From positions 151,600,767-151,664,766 of the forward strand of contig OX352772.1 of assembly GCA_947095535.1 (NCBI GenBank): a DNA stretch of 64,000 bases, read 5' to 3'. The notes below the pieces were generated by a model that made no database searches, had not been told where the DNA came from, and saw only the letters and a program-made list of their open reading frames with translations. Every line of letters begins with the position of its first letter. The first letter of the stretch is position 1. This document shows positions 1-10,012 of the stretch, piece by piece. A program made the position numbers and the translations under genes. Source of the DNA: Poecilobothrus nobilitatus. Its lineage: Eukaryota > Arthropoda > Insecta > Diptera > Dolichopodidae.

Positions 1-1330
1 TAGTTTCACCAATCGCATTTGCAGCAAAGTTAATATTTCTGTTACGGAAGCAGAATGGTCAATCACAGTTTCTAAAAAAGTTGTTAAGGCCCTCCCAGTC
101 AGCGTGGCTGTAACGCCAAACTAATTTTCTGGGAGAGGACCCCTGATTGGAGATTGCACTTACTCGGAAACTTGTGTTAACCAAATCGGAATTACCCAGG
201 GGACAACCAATAGAAACAACATATTTTTCATGATATGTGTTGAGAAACAGATCCAAGAGGTGATCTTCTTGATCACCACGGTCAGGAATCCGATAGTGGG
301 ATTTTTAGCAAGTTGAGAAAGGTGGAACAGTGTGGAGAATAGTTCAACTTGTTTCCCAATTGAGTTTTGACTCGGAGAGATGTTGCTAGAGAAATGAAAC
401 CAGTCCCTGTTATGAAAGTTGAAATTTCCTGCCAGAACGAATTTGGTTTCTGGAGATGTATTCAAAATTTCATTGATCTGATTCGATAGATTCCAATGTC
501 GTCCATAGCAGTTTCTTGTTCATTTGAGTTGGGCGATCTGTATAGGAAACAGAAATGAATGACATGTTTTTCAACAATGGTTTGGACCCATATGTAGTGG
601 AAGGTTGGGCTAAAACATTTATATTATGAAAGTGTGTTAAAAGCTATGTCATTTTTTATATAGACAGCGATACCACTTTTAAGTACGAAATGTGAAATAA
701 GTGAGCAGCCGGTAACATTAAAGTTGTCATTGTGGCGACAGACTTGTGTTTCACGTAGGGCTAAGTTTGCCGGCTTAATTGAACTAAGATGGCAATCTAC
801 GGCATGAAAATTCGTTTACAACCCTCGTATGTTACAGAAATTAACATTAAAATTGTAATTTTGTTGGAAAACAATTAATATAAAAAAGAAAAAATCAAAA
901 TAACATTAAAATTAAAATTCAGTTTAAAATCAAAATCAAAATTAGACTTAAAATCAATTTTAAAATTAGCCAAGATCAAAACGTGAATTAAACTAAATTA
1001 AGATTAAAGTCAAAATTAAAATTAAGAAGAAATTAAAATTTATTCAAAATTAAAATCAAAATCAAAAGTAAATGTGTACGATTTAAATAATCCGAGTTTG
1101 ACAACACTTTAAAATAAATTATTATCAATATTTTAATATCAACATTAATATTTTAATATTTTGCTTTTAGCATACACTTTTAAGTGATCTAATTGAACGC
1201 AGGTACAACCAAAAACTTACCACTCACCAAAAGCAAAACTTACCTTAATAACGATGGTGGTATTAAAAAAAATTTTAGCGAATTGTGAAACAAAGAAGAA
1301 CACGAGCATCCATCATAAGGGTGGGAGGGA
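1..1330 (-). mobile_element. LINE-M fragment: 5' UTR and endonuclease region
   Basis: This is the 5' part of an APE-type non-LTR retrotransposon on the minus strand, cut by the window edge. Bases 1-870 are the diverged reverse complement of the endonuclease and linker region seen near 42.1-42.8, 44.3-45.2 and 50.3-50.8 kb. Bases 1130-1330 still match the 5' UTR of the full-length copy at 43924, including a TTTAGCATACACTT block near 1158. The stretch 880-1130 is AT-rich filler that replaces most of the 5' UTR. This copy is more diverged than those at 42-53 kb and looks older. Confidence 0.8.
59..840 (-). pseudogene. LINE-M ORF2, endonuclease and linker remnant
   Basis: The minus-strand translation is a broken apurinic/apyrimidinic-type endonuclease that would nick target DNA for reverse transcription. 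Visible motifs include an AGNFNFHNRDW block near 395-435, equivalent to the AGDFNIHNRDW of the other copies; the usual D has become N. The frame changes near 255 and again upstream of 465. The linker after the endonuclease (LVWRYSHADWEGLNNFF near 65-125) matches the copies at 45.05 and 50.62 kb. No reverse transcriptase follows because the element leaves the window at base 1. It is a non-functional fragment. Confidence 0.75.
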
Positions 1331-1640
1331 GATAGATATATAATTGTTTTGTTTACGACAAGTTGATATTGAGATGACTTAAATAAAAATGAAATGTAAG
1401 TTAATGTAAAAGCAACCAACCGATCGATTTTAATTACAAATTATAATTTAACTCAGAAAAAATTAAAAATTATTTAAATTTAATATAGTTCGAAAAATAA
1501 AAAAAAAAATAAAAAATAAAAGAAAAAAAAATAATGTGTAGATAAATAATTTTTTATGTAAAAAAAATAAAATATTCAATATTAAGTTTTTTACAGTACG
1601 CTTTCAAATATAAAATTTTATAAATAATACAAATACTAAA
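1331..1640. other. AT-rich DNA, no feature seen
   Basis: Low-complexity A/T-rich DNA with homopolymer A runs around 1500-1570. I see no coding frame, structured repeat or terminal motif. It separates the LINE-M fragment from an unrelated reverse transcriptase scrap. Confidence 0.6.
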
Positions 1641-1642
1641 TT

Positions 1643-1849
1643 CTAAGTATAATATTGGAATTTAAAACAGTGATTTTTAAAGTTTAAGAAATTGATTAAA
1701 CGGAAGTAAATTAATTTTTCAAAAATCTTATTCAACACAGGAAGTAGAGATATGGGTCGGTAATTAGAGCACAGTTCCTTATTGCCGGTTAGATAAGTTG
1801 AACTTTGGCTATTTTTAGATGGTCCAGATAAATTCCGCTTTTTAAGCAC
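1643..1849 (-). pseudogene. Reverse transcriptase fragment of an APE-type LINE
   Basis: A 68-codon minus-strand frame carries the fingers-domain signature CSNYRPISLLPVLNKIFEKL, typical of Jockey/CR1-like reverse transcriptases (template-primer binding region). Only this part of the domain survives; the frame runs into AT-rich DNA at one end and LOA-1 at the other. The motif is close to, but not the same as, the equivalents in LINE-J (NNYRPISILSTFSKIFEKAV) and LINE-K, so it may come from another family. It is probably the target into which LOA-1 inserted. Confidence 0.65.
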
Positions 1850-2212
1850 AAGTTAGTTCGGAAAAACTCCTTAACCCAAACCCTCCTCGTGGGTGCCGAC
1901 CGGAAATAATCACCAGCTAGGTGGTCAACTACTATGGGAAAGGTAACCTGGGTCTGTCTTTATGTATCGTATTATTGACACCTCAGTTTTTACCGAAACC
2001 ATCGGATTGGGGTAAACCTGGGCCGGATTCAAGGTGTTATATGACCCGTGCCGATGATCAGCCTGTCTGGAGGCCCAGTCTTAAAAAAAGCCCAGTCGCG
2101 AACGGAGTATTCGGAATACCTGGCGACCCTCCGAATTAATTAGTCTTACCCTATGTATACGAATCTCTGCATAGGGCAGAGCTTCCTTTCCTTCGTACTC
2201 GTGGGTTCAATA

Positions 2213-2863
2213 ATGGAACAAAATTTAAAAAAATTATTCGAAAAAAAATTAGCCGGCACTTCCAAAAGTCGGCAAGTAAAGCGACCAAACCGAGCACTAG
2301 CAGCGCTACGAAAAGTCGCGAACAACCAAAGACGGTATGCAAAGGCTAGGTTGCTAGGGGGCAACAAGATAACCAAGTCGTTAATTGTAATTACCAAGGA
2401 AATTTTAATTCTGGCAATTAATGATGAGGGGTTAGAGGATGGGGGTATTTCTCCCAGTAACTGGAAGAAAGTTGTTGTTGCTTTAAATACAACTTTCTCC
2501 CAGGTACTGGAAGAAAATCCGGGACCACCACACTCCTGCAGAGACGCTGGCTGGCATCAGCGCCACGTAAAATTGACAGCTTGGGCTGATCAGAAATCGG
2601 TAGACCTCTACAAGCAGGCGATAGGTAAGGTGGGAAGTCTGTGGTCGGGGATCAAGCTCAAAGCGGTAAGCAGGAACGAAATCTTTAACAGGCCAAGAGT
2701 CAGGGTATGGCTGCCTAGGAAACCTGCCGAAGCAGACACGATTATCAAAATGATGAAAGTGTCAAATTCCAAACTTTCAACTCAAAATTGGAAGATTGCC
2801 AAACTAGGGGAAGTAGTAAGAGAATCCCGACAGGAGCTGGTCTTTGTCAATAAGGAAATCTAG
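2213..2863 (+). CDS. LOA-1 ORF1 protein (DUF4780-like)
   Basis: A 216-codon open frame encodes the RNA-binding/nucleocapsid-like ORF1 of an LOA-type LINE. The N-terminal 80 residues are very basic (KKLFEKKLAGTSKSRQVKRP), fitting nucleic-acid binding. The C-terminal half (from about residue 115) has the spacing of the DUF4780 domain found in R1/LOA ORF1 proteins, including the RPRVRVWLP block. The frame is open further upstream to 2153, but ATG 2213 is the more plausible start because it is where the basic ORF1-like region begins. It is shorter than LOA-2 ORF1 (417 codons), which has an extra Ser/Thr/Gly-rich N-terminus, so the N-terminus may have been lost. It is open, but the element as a whole is dead. 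Confidence 0.7.
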   Translation: MEQNLKKLFEKKLAGTSKSRQVKRPNRALAALRKVANNQRRYAKARLLGGNKITKSLIVITKEILILAINDEGLEDGGISPSNWKKVVVALNTTFSQVLEENPGPPHSCRDAGWHQRHVKLTAWADQKSVDLYKQAIGKVGSLWSGIKLKAVSRNEIFNRPRVRVWLPRKPAEADTIIKMMKVSNSKLSTQNWKIAKLGEVVRESRQELVFVNKEI

Positions 2864-2869
2864 ATCCTG

Positions 2870-4200
2870 CATACGTGCTAAAAATACATTAAATTTAACT
2901 TTTATGTTTAATTACAGTGATGCTGATCTGGTCGCGGTGAGCCTAAAGCTAAAAAAATTCAAGGCTTTGGGTTGTTGCGGCGTATCTTCCTTACGACTCG
3001 CAGGATTCACTTCCTCCACCCGATCTTGCATGGTTGGTAGAGAATACTAGAAGGATGAACATTGGGGTCGCCATAAGCTGTGAAGTCAATGCTCAAAATG
3101 ACATCTAAGGTAGTTCGGATACCAACGAAAGAGGTGAGTCACTTTTTGATTACATTTTAAGTACAAACCTTCTTATCTGTAACATTGGCAGGGAACCTAC
3201 CTTTGTTGCTAGTAATAGGCCAGAAGTCCTAAACATAACCTTAGTCTCGGACTTCATTTATTCTAAAATAAACTCATGAAGAGTTTCTGATGAGCATTCC
3301 TTTTCAGATCATAGATAAATTGAGTTCAGTCTGGACGAAAGTCTTCCAATAAAGTCAGTCTATCGAAATCCTAAGAGAACTGACTGGAACAAATATAGGG
3401 AGCTCTTAAAGTCAACGCCTCCCTCTTTAACACCTGGAATACCTAATTCCTGGAATTTCTAAAAACATCCAGGATTTAAATAGCCTAGTAAACGCTTTTA
3501 CCACAGTCTAAATATATCATACAGGCGAACAGTTTCATATAAAAATTTTAAGTCTTTTTTAGGAGCCAGCATGAACATTTTTTTGGAGCCAGACTAACTA
3601 TTTTAGATATTTAAATAGCAAAAACCAAAATGTATAGAATATTGTTTTGTATTTTCTAATTTTGTAATATAAATATTCTAAAATACTTAGCCTAGCTCCA
3701 TAAACTACTTAGTCTGGCTCCAAAAAATATTTTTATATGAAACTGATCGTCCGTATAGTTTATTTAGTCTGTGGTTTTTACTAAGGCCTGCAATAAGTCC
3801 TTAGAGCATTCGTGTCCCATCAGTAAGCCTACGGGAAAACCTAAACCATCTTGGTGGAATGATGAAATCAAAGCTCTAAGGAAAGATAGTAGGAGGGCTT
3901 TTAATAATGCCAAAAAAACGAATGAGGTACGGGACTAGAACTCTTATAAAACGGCTTTTAGTCAGTACAAAACAGCACTTAAAAAGGCTAAAACAGACAC
4001 CTGGAGACTCTTCTGCGGGGGTATAGAAAACGTCTCCGACGCATCTAGACTTAGGAAAACCCTATCGACAAACCTGATGGTTCCCTGTCTTCTTAAAAAA
4101 AACGACAACAGCTGGGCTACCACAAGCGAGAAGTCGTTGGAATTACTTTTAAATCCCATTTTCCTGGGTGCACAAATAATAGCTCAGAGGTGGCTTGTTT
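2870..4200 (+). pseudogene. LOA-1 ORF2, endonuclease part (broken)
   Basis: Translating the three plus frames piecewise gives endonuclease motifs in the order of LOA-2. These are a TNERGESLFDYIL block near 3120-3155 (LOA-2 has TNERGESLFDFIL), an SFSDH catalytic region near 3300, and an RNPKRTDWNK block near 3370. A WWNDEIKALR block follows near 3855. The frame shifts several times and is interrupted by the MITE at 3500-3775. The first catalytic motifs between 2900 and 3060 are scarcely readable. No product can be made from this stretch. Confidence 0.7.
3500..3775. mobile_element. 276-bp MITE with long terminal inverted repeats
   Basis: The ends are inverted repeats about 55-60 bp long. The left end starts ACCACAGTCTAAATATA and the right end finishes TATTTAGTCTGTGGT; further in, AGTTTCATATAAAAAT pairs with ATTTTTATATGAAACT. 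Inner arms carry a second inverted pair (GGAGCCAGACTAA and TTAGTCTGGCTCC). TTTT flanks both sides, and joining the flanks restores the reading frame of the LOA-1 endonuclease (AACGCTTTTACTAAGGCC), so the boundaries are well defined. There is no coding capacity. It is a non-autonomous DNA transposon whose superfamily I cannot assign from the short duplication. Confidence 0.75.
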
Positions 4201-4995
4201 TCTGAATCCTCCCCCTACTATCTCAGGTGGTGGTTACAGGAGACAAACTACAATAGGCTATAGATAGCTTCAAACCATTCAAGTCAAGCGGACCGGATGG
4301 TATTATACCCAATGAGATCCAGCGAACTTCATCTACTACCCTGGCTTGGCTAAAAAGCATTTTCTGTGGTTGTCTTAATTTCGGGCTTATCCCGGATAAA
4401 TGGAAACAGGTCAGAGTAGTGTTCATACCCAAGGTCGGCAAAAGTAGTCACGTCTATGCGAAGGACTTTCGGCCAATAACCCTGTCATCCTTCCTTCCAA
4501 AAACTTTAAAAAGATTGATCGACATCCATATCCGCTGCAACTTAGATAAAAATCTGTTGTCAGCCTCTCAACATGCTTGCTCTAAAGGGAAGTCAGTGGA
4601 TACTGCACTTCACACCTTGACAAGCTCGATTGAAAGACTTTAAATTATAAAGAGTATACTCATAAGTATATACAAAGAGGGAGCGTTTAATAATGTCAAT
4701 AAGGCAGCAATTGTAGTCGCACTCATAAGCCTAGGAGTAGAATCGGAGCTAAGAGCACTGATAGCTAATATGCTAAAAAGCAGGGCCGTCAGTGTCTTAG
4801 TTTTAGTATGGTGGAAGGCAATCGATAAAGAGGTCAACCGCAAAGCAATCGCTAGAGTTCAAAGAAGTGCCACACCATGTATTAGTGGCTCTTTAATAAC
4901 AACCCTTTCTGCGGCATTAGACATCATGCTTAATCTGATGCCTGTACAATATTATTATATAAATTTGCAGCTGCTAACACAGCTGCGAGATTAAC
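4201..4995 (+). pseudogene. LOA-1 ORF2, reverse transcriptase with palm deleted
   Basis: Pieces of an LOA reverse transcriptase are readable: FKSSGPDGIIPNEIQ near 4270-4320, VFIPKVGKSSHVYAKDFRPI near 4420-4480, and SASQHACSKGKSVDTALHTL near 4560-4620. A damaged EGAFNNVNKAAIVVALISLG block near 4678-4735 follows. The frame then jumps from the NMLKSRAVSV region directly to VWWKAIDKEVNRKAIARVQR (about 4795-4810). Motif B and the catalytic YADD motif are therefore missing; LOA-2 keeps them. In-frame stops also occur (for example at 4641). This polymerase cannot be functional. Confidence 0.75.
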
Positions 4996-5159
4996 ACCTA
5001 CATCCCACTGGATCAATTCACGAGAAGGTCACTCTAATAACATAAACCAATTCAAGTTCACTCCTGCCTTGGTGGACTACACGTCACCCACTTACTTCTT
5101 CGGAAAATCTCATGTGACGAGCATACCAAGCCGTCAGAGTTGGAACTCGAACGCTGTGA

Positions 5160-5940
5160 TGACCTTCGAAGGAGTACAATTCTACACGTATGGCTCAAAA
5201 ATGAACTACAGTGTAGGATGCGGGGTCTTCTCAGAATATCTGTCATAATTTCCGATTACCAGACCATTGTAGCGTCTTCCAAGAAGAAATTATAGCAATT
5301 CAAGAAGCCTTAATTCTACCGAATAGAAGCGTTTTGAATGTAAAGCAAGTACGTATTCTGTCAGATAGTCAGGCTGCGTTAAAATCTCTGGAATCAACAT
5401 GTACAAACTCGAAGACTGAAATAAACTGCCGAAAACTTCTTAACGAGATGGCCAGGCAGTTTAGCATTCAGCTTTGCGTCGAGGTATTCCAGGAAATGAA
5501 AAATTTGATGAACTCGCAAGAATTGGTAAAACCTTAAAAGTTCTGCCGGATAGGGCAAGACTAGGGGTACCTCTATCCACAAGCAAAACGTTACTTCGAA
5601 ATGAAATAAGGGATATGGTAAATTACAAATGGACAAACTTGACCTCGTGCAATATCACAAGATTGATATGGCCCAAAACCAATTTAAGACTATCCAATGA
5701 TCTACTTTCTCTCAAAAGGGTAGATATTGGAATGACAATGGGTGTAATCACCGGTCACTGTCTAATAGAGAAGCATGCCAGAAGACTTGGCTTATCCGCA
5801 AACGACTATTGTAGAGTCTGCAAAGATGAAGAAGAGGAAGAAACTACTATCCATCTCCTTTGAACATGCCAACCTTGTCGGCAAGAAGGATTTCCCATTT
5901 GGGGCATTATCTCTTCAACAACCTTATCACTCCAGCAGGT
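5160..5940 (+). pseudogene. LOA-1 ORF2, RNase H and cysteine-rich C-terminus
   Basis: RNase H remnants include LSDSQAALKSLES near 5355-5400 (second catalytic Asp region) and GIPGNEKFDELARIG near 5480-5525 (equivalent to the PGHxGIxGNExADELA motif). A frame break lies between them near 5475. The C-terminal frame 5474-5863 carries the conserved MGVITGHCLIEKHARRLGL block and a CRVCKDEEEEETTIHLL segment, the LOA/R1-type cysteine-histidine motif, before a stop at 5862. The RNase H domain supports the LOA assignment, since most CR1 and Jockey elements lack it. Confidence 0.75.
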
Positions 5941-6032
5941 AAAAATGTGAAGCGTATTATTCAAAAATTCTTGGTATTATTCTTATTCTTGGTATGCTTT
6001 GCAAAAAGCTCAAATTGGTTTCAACGTCTAAT

Positions 6033-6120
6033 CTGACTCACGGCGCAGTGGTTAAGTCGCCAACCTTTTAATCGAAGGGTCTTGGGTTCAAAACCCGGTC
6101 ACGTCATAAATAAAAAAAAA
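6033..6120 (+). repeat. tRNA-like SINE head
   Basis: The stretch has RNA polymerase III promoter boxes of a tRNA: an A-box-like GGCGCAGTGG near 6042 and a B-box-like GGGTTCAAAACCC near 6083. Between them, CCTTTTAATCG resembles a lysine tRNA anticodon loop (TTT). It runs straight into an A-rich tail (6111-6120) with no CCA or acceptor stem, so it is a retroposed tRNA-derived SINE rather than a working tRNA gene. Target duplications are not clear. Confidence 0.6.
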
Positions 6121-6164
6121 ATATGTATTACTTTTATATCGTAATAATGGATATCGTATAATTA

Positions 6165-6524
6165 ATAGTAGAAATAATAATAATAATAACAATAATAATA
6201 TTAATAATAATAATAATAGTAATAATAATAGTAATAACAATAAAAATAGCAATAATAATAATAATAATAGTAATAATAACAATAATAAAAAATAGTATAA
6301 TAATAATAATAATAGTAATAGTAATAACAACAATAATTATAATAATAATAATAATAGTAATAATAAGAATAATAGTAATAATAACAATAGCTGCTACAGT
6401 GGAGCTATCTTTGGTTTTATATCATGCAAGTAAGGTGTTATATACTGCTGTACGTTGTAATCCACTGATGGCGCAGACTCTGTAGTAAAAATAATAACAA
6501 TAATAATTAATAGTAATAATAATA

Positions 6525-6621
<97 letters not shown>

Positions 6622-6625
6622 TAAC

Positions 6626-6677
<52 letters not shown>

Positions 6678-6985
6678 GTAATAATAACAATAATTATAAT
6701 AATAATAATAATAATAATAGCTGCTACAGTGGAGCTATCTTTGGTTATATCATGCAAGTAAGGTGTTATATACTGCTGCATGTTGTAATCCACTGATGGC
6801 GCTGACCCTGTAGTAAAAAAAAAATAATATTAATAAGAATACTATAATACCAATAATAATAGTCGCTACAGTGACAGTAGGGGTTACCTTCAATAATTAC
6901 CTCATGTGCTAATGTAGTAAGGTGTTATATACTACTACATGTTGTAACTGTTGTAACGGCTATAGTTACTGTTAGCAAAATAGTA
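6165..6985. repeat. (TAA)n microsatellite with a repeated ~100-bp module
   Basis: About 800 bp of imperfect TAA repeat with TAG and CAA variants. Three copies of a non-microsatellite module are embedded: 6391-6490, 6721-6818 and a diverged one at 6863-6980. All contain GCTACAGTG near the start and AAGGTGTTATATACT in the middle. The first two are nearly identical, about 330 bp apart, each ending CTGTAGTAAAA before the next TAA run. The pattern could be tandemly reiterated LINE 3' ends, or a microsatellite-seeded minisatellite. Confidence 0.85.
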
Positions 6986-7255
6986 ATAATAATAAGCGGA
7001 TTCATTGTTTTCTTACAGTTCCACTCCCAATTCAATGTTTCCGTATCCATTTCCTATCCTTTCCTATCCCTACTCCCAATATACCGCGTTCGCAGGTAAG
7101 GGTTTCATCCCATTATATTGGCCAAAAGGGAGGTGGGTTTAGTCAGTAAGAATCTGACACTACGTATGGGGAAATTCTTGGTATCTTTGGAAGATTTCCA
7201 CCTCCCTTAGAGTTGAAAAAAAAGTGTGCCTTTTTGGCAGCCACCTTAACCTAAC
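6986..7255. other. Unassigned block, possibly LINE 3' UTR
   Basis: This block is less AT-rich than its surroundings. It holds a TCCTATCC pyrimidine run near 7050-7075 and a GGGAGGTGGGTTTAGTCAG segment near 7128, echoed by the CCACCTCCC at 7199. No open frame is convincing. The style resembles the short structured 3' UTRs of fly LINEs, but I found no second copy in the window to prove it. Confidence 0.35.
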
Positions 7256-8500
7256 TACTAAAAAATTTTAACGGAATTCGCATAATTTTTATATCAGAAG
7301 CCAATCTATTATAAATTTTAGGAGCAACTATGTCATAAAAACGGGCATAATGTTCTTTTTTAAAACGCGGTATATTAACCAAACATATATTATTCGTTCT
7401 TAAGTTGTATGCAGGATTACATCTTACATTTAAATAACCAGACTTAATAAAAAAAAACTTTTAGGGTTTAATAAAAATATAAGTTTCTAATTGGTAGGAT
7501 ACCTAAATCAAGAAATAATTCATAAATATGTGTTAACTGTTTTTTCTTAAAATAATTCTTATGGCATGTTTTTGTGAGACCAGCAATTGTTTAATTTTAC
7601 TTAAAGAAGTGCCACCCCAACATGTAATGCCGCACTGCAACCATTAGACTAACTTTCTTAGAACTTTCTTAGAAGCTGCCTAACACCATTATTTAGGTAT
7701 TTTTTTTAAATAAGACATATTTTTATTCCATGATAGTCTATTATCAATGAGAATTCCTAGATATATATTTTTACATTTTTAATTTTAAAACAAAAAATTT
7801 AAAATTTAAACATTTTAAATTTTAAACAAAAAATAAAACAACTAATAGTTCAATTTTGCTTCTTGAACCAGATTCTAAGAAGCTCTAAATCAAAGTTCAT
7901 TTTTTCACTAATTTCAGAAGTATTATCACAGGTATAAGAAAAAGCAGTATCATCTGCAAAAGGGGTAGGATTGCCATTAAATGGTTGTAAAAAAAATAGA
8001 ATTAATATAAATTAAAAATAAAATTGGACCTAGTACAAAACCCTGAGGGACACCACAAGATATTTCAAGAATAGAACTCATAGAATTCCCTAATTTAACT
8101 TTTTGGTTTCTATTAGATATGAATGATTTAAGCCAGTCATAAACATAGGCTTTTGTTATATCAATAAATAGAGCAAAACAATATTTATTCTTATTTAAAC
8201 CATCGTAAATTTCAGCACAAAATTTCAGCAGAGCATCTTCAGTTGATTTGCCTTTTAAAAAGCCAAACTGGCTAAGACTAAAGAAATGATTTCTATTTAA
8301 AAAAAACCAAGTATTGTGTGTTTAACAGCTTTTTCAAATATTTTTGAAAACGTGGACAAAATCGAAATAGGCCTATAATTTTTTTCATTTGTATAATCGC
8401 CTGTTTTAAAAAGCGGAAGAACCTCAGCAACTTTTAATTTATCAGGAAATATACCATCCAATATACTTCTATTGAAAATAAATGAAAGTATATCAATTAT
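7256..8500 (-). mobile_element. LINE-J copy A, 3' half (RT and 3' UTR)
   Basis: Minus-strand APE-type LINE whose 5' half continues at 13202, beyond the LOA-2 insertion. It is paralogous over its length to 25015-26195. Reverse transcriptase motifs can be read on the minus strand, including the CGVPQGFVLGP block near 8035-8070 and the KGKSTEDALLKF block near 8220-8250. The palm contains a truncated run of repeats at 7780-7830 where copy B has the normal sequence. The 3' boundary near 7256 is approximate; copy B is truncated at about 25015, so it cannot be used to fix it. Confidence 0.8.
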
Positions 8501-8757
8501 GGGTACGGTTAATCATCTATACTCCTCCAAGCGGTGTACCCGGGCAAACTTACCTGCCATCATCAAATTCTTCAATACTTTTTGGATACAGGTCAACGGC
8601 TGATTATAGATGTACACTTAAGCCAAGGTGTGAAAGAAAACCGTGCCGAGGGCTGCATAGTACCAGGTGTATAAAGGTGGTGTCGCTAACGGTCTCCTTG
8701 GGGCACCAGGCGCCACCCCATTATAATTAGCCTTGCATATGTACGGGAGCTCTGCAT

Positions 8758-10008
8758 ATGTCGACCGTTATTTCTCGCCATACTCGTGGGAACAAAATGA
8801 AAAGTCCAAAAATTCAAAAAAAAAACACAAACTCATCTTCTGAGGATGAGTTACTTGCCTCCAGCCAGGAGACAATTATTGGTACCAGCCATAGTGCCCC
8901 TGTATACATCAAACCAGGAACTAGCCGGGTTCCTCGAATAATCAGCCAAACACCTGTTGGTGGAGGAAGCACCAGCCAAAGTGCTCCAAAACCATCAGGG
9001 CCTGGAACTAAGAGCAGTACTCCCACTACAACGAGCAAAATAAATAGAGGCCTCGGATCCGCTTTCAGGAAACAATACCAGAAGGCTAAATTCATATTGG
9101 GCAAGATAGCCCAGAATGAAGCCAAAGGTGTTGTTCACGAAAGGGATCTAGAGGACAAAAAGCGATACAGCGAGGTTGTGCGAGCGTATGAGTCGCGCAA
9201 CTCAGGTAAAGACTCGTCCTAGAAAAGAAATAGGTCGAAAGATGTACCCAGTCAGGGTTCAGAGAGAACTAAGGTGCCGAGAACGAGTCTCCACAGCAGT
9301 TCGAAAGCTGCAGCACATAAAAATTACAATGACATTGTAAAAGATAGTTTATGTGTTGCAGCTGTCAACGAAAAAGCCACAGATCGTAGATCAAGCGATC
9401 TGTGGGTTAAACTTGAGGTGAGGTTGTCCGAAATGGTCAATGAGCACATTCTAGGAGGGGCTGGAGGGACTCTTCCGTGCTTTGATTGATCCGAAGTAGT
9501 CAGGAGCTACAGGGTAATCCGATGCGAGGATCAGTTCTCTTTGGATTTCTTTAGCAGCAGCATCGCTAAACTAGGCGATGCTTGGGAGGAAGCCAAAATT
9601 GGCCTAATCCCAGCTAGCGAAATCCCAAGATGACCTAGAGCCCGCATCTGGTTGCCTAGGATGGTGATAAGCGGGGAAAATCTTCTCGAGTGCCTCCGAA
9701 TCCATAACCCGACGGTTCCAATGAGGAACTGGTCGGTGATAGTGAAGGAGAAATCATCCGAAGAACTGTTGAAGAACAGTATATCGTTTCTCCTTCTTAT
9801 CAGCGAAGAGAGTCTCGAACCCCTGGAGAAGCTGGGGAACAAGCTAAGGTTTGGTATACGTCATACCAAACTGAAAATATTTAGATCAGGTAGTCCAGAC
9901 GTAGACTACCTTGACGAGGTGAATGGGCTGCTAGAAGATATGTCAGTCGACAAAGAGTCTGCAGCAGAAGCAGCCAGTGGAACAAACGATGCGGGTGGTG
10001 CAGAATAA
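8758..10008 (+). pseudogene. LOA-2 ORF1 (three in-frame stops)
   Basis: One continuous frame of 417 codons with stops at 9220, 9487 and 9631. Residues 1-90 are Ser/Thr/Gly/Pro-rich and probably disordered. A basic segment follows (GSAFRKQYQKAKFILGKIAQ, about residues 100-120). From about residue 210 a DUF4780-like domain can be read across the second and third stops, with YRVIRCEDQFS and RARIWLPRMV blocks. This is the RNA-binding partner of ORF2 in LOA and R1 elements. The ATG at 8758 lies in a GCATATG repeat (also at 8737) that LOA-1 lacks. Only the three stops break the frame, so decay is fairly recent. Confidence 0.85.
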
Positions 10009-10012
10009 TCTA

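Larger units (their letters stand above)
1860..5990 (+). mobile_element. LOA-1: decayed LOA-clade LINE
   Basis: This plus-strand non-LTR element has the LOA-clade order: 5' UTR, ORF1 with a DUF4780-like C-terminus, then ORF2 with endonuclease, reverse transcriptase, RNase H and a C-terminal cysteine-rich region. The ORF1 start region (GTATACGAATCTCTGCATAGG near 2155) is laid out like that of LOA-2 near 8735. ORF2 is heavily damaged: a 276-bp MITE sits in the endonuclease, the polymerase palm is deleted near 4795, and many frameshifts follow. Both ends are approximate. The 3' side fades into a SINE head at 6033 and a TAA microsatellite. Confidence 0.8.

Noticed and set aside
6033..6110. Functional lysine tRNA gene
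   Set aside because: Only tRNA-like boxes and an anticodon-like loop; it lacks a matched acceptor stem and ends in an A run.
6088..6793. Long minus-strand frames of poly-leucine and poly-isoleucine
   Set aside because: They are translations of the TAA microsatellite in different frames, with no other content.
8814..9125. Minus-strand frame opposite LOA-2 ORF1
   Set aside because: It is the antisense of the Ser/Thr-rich ORF1 N-terminus, without independent support.
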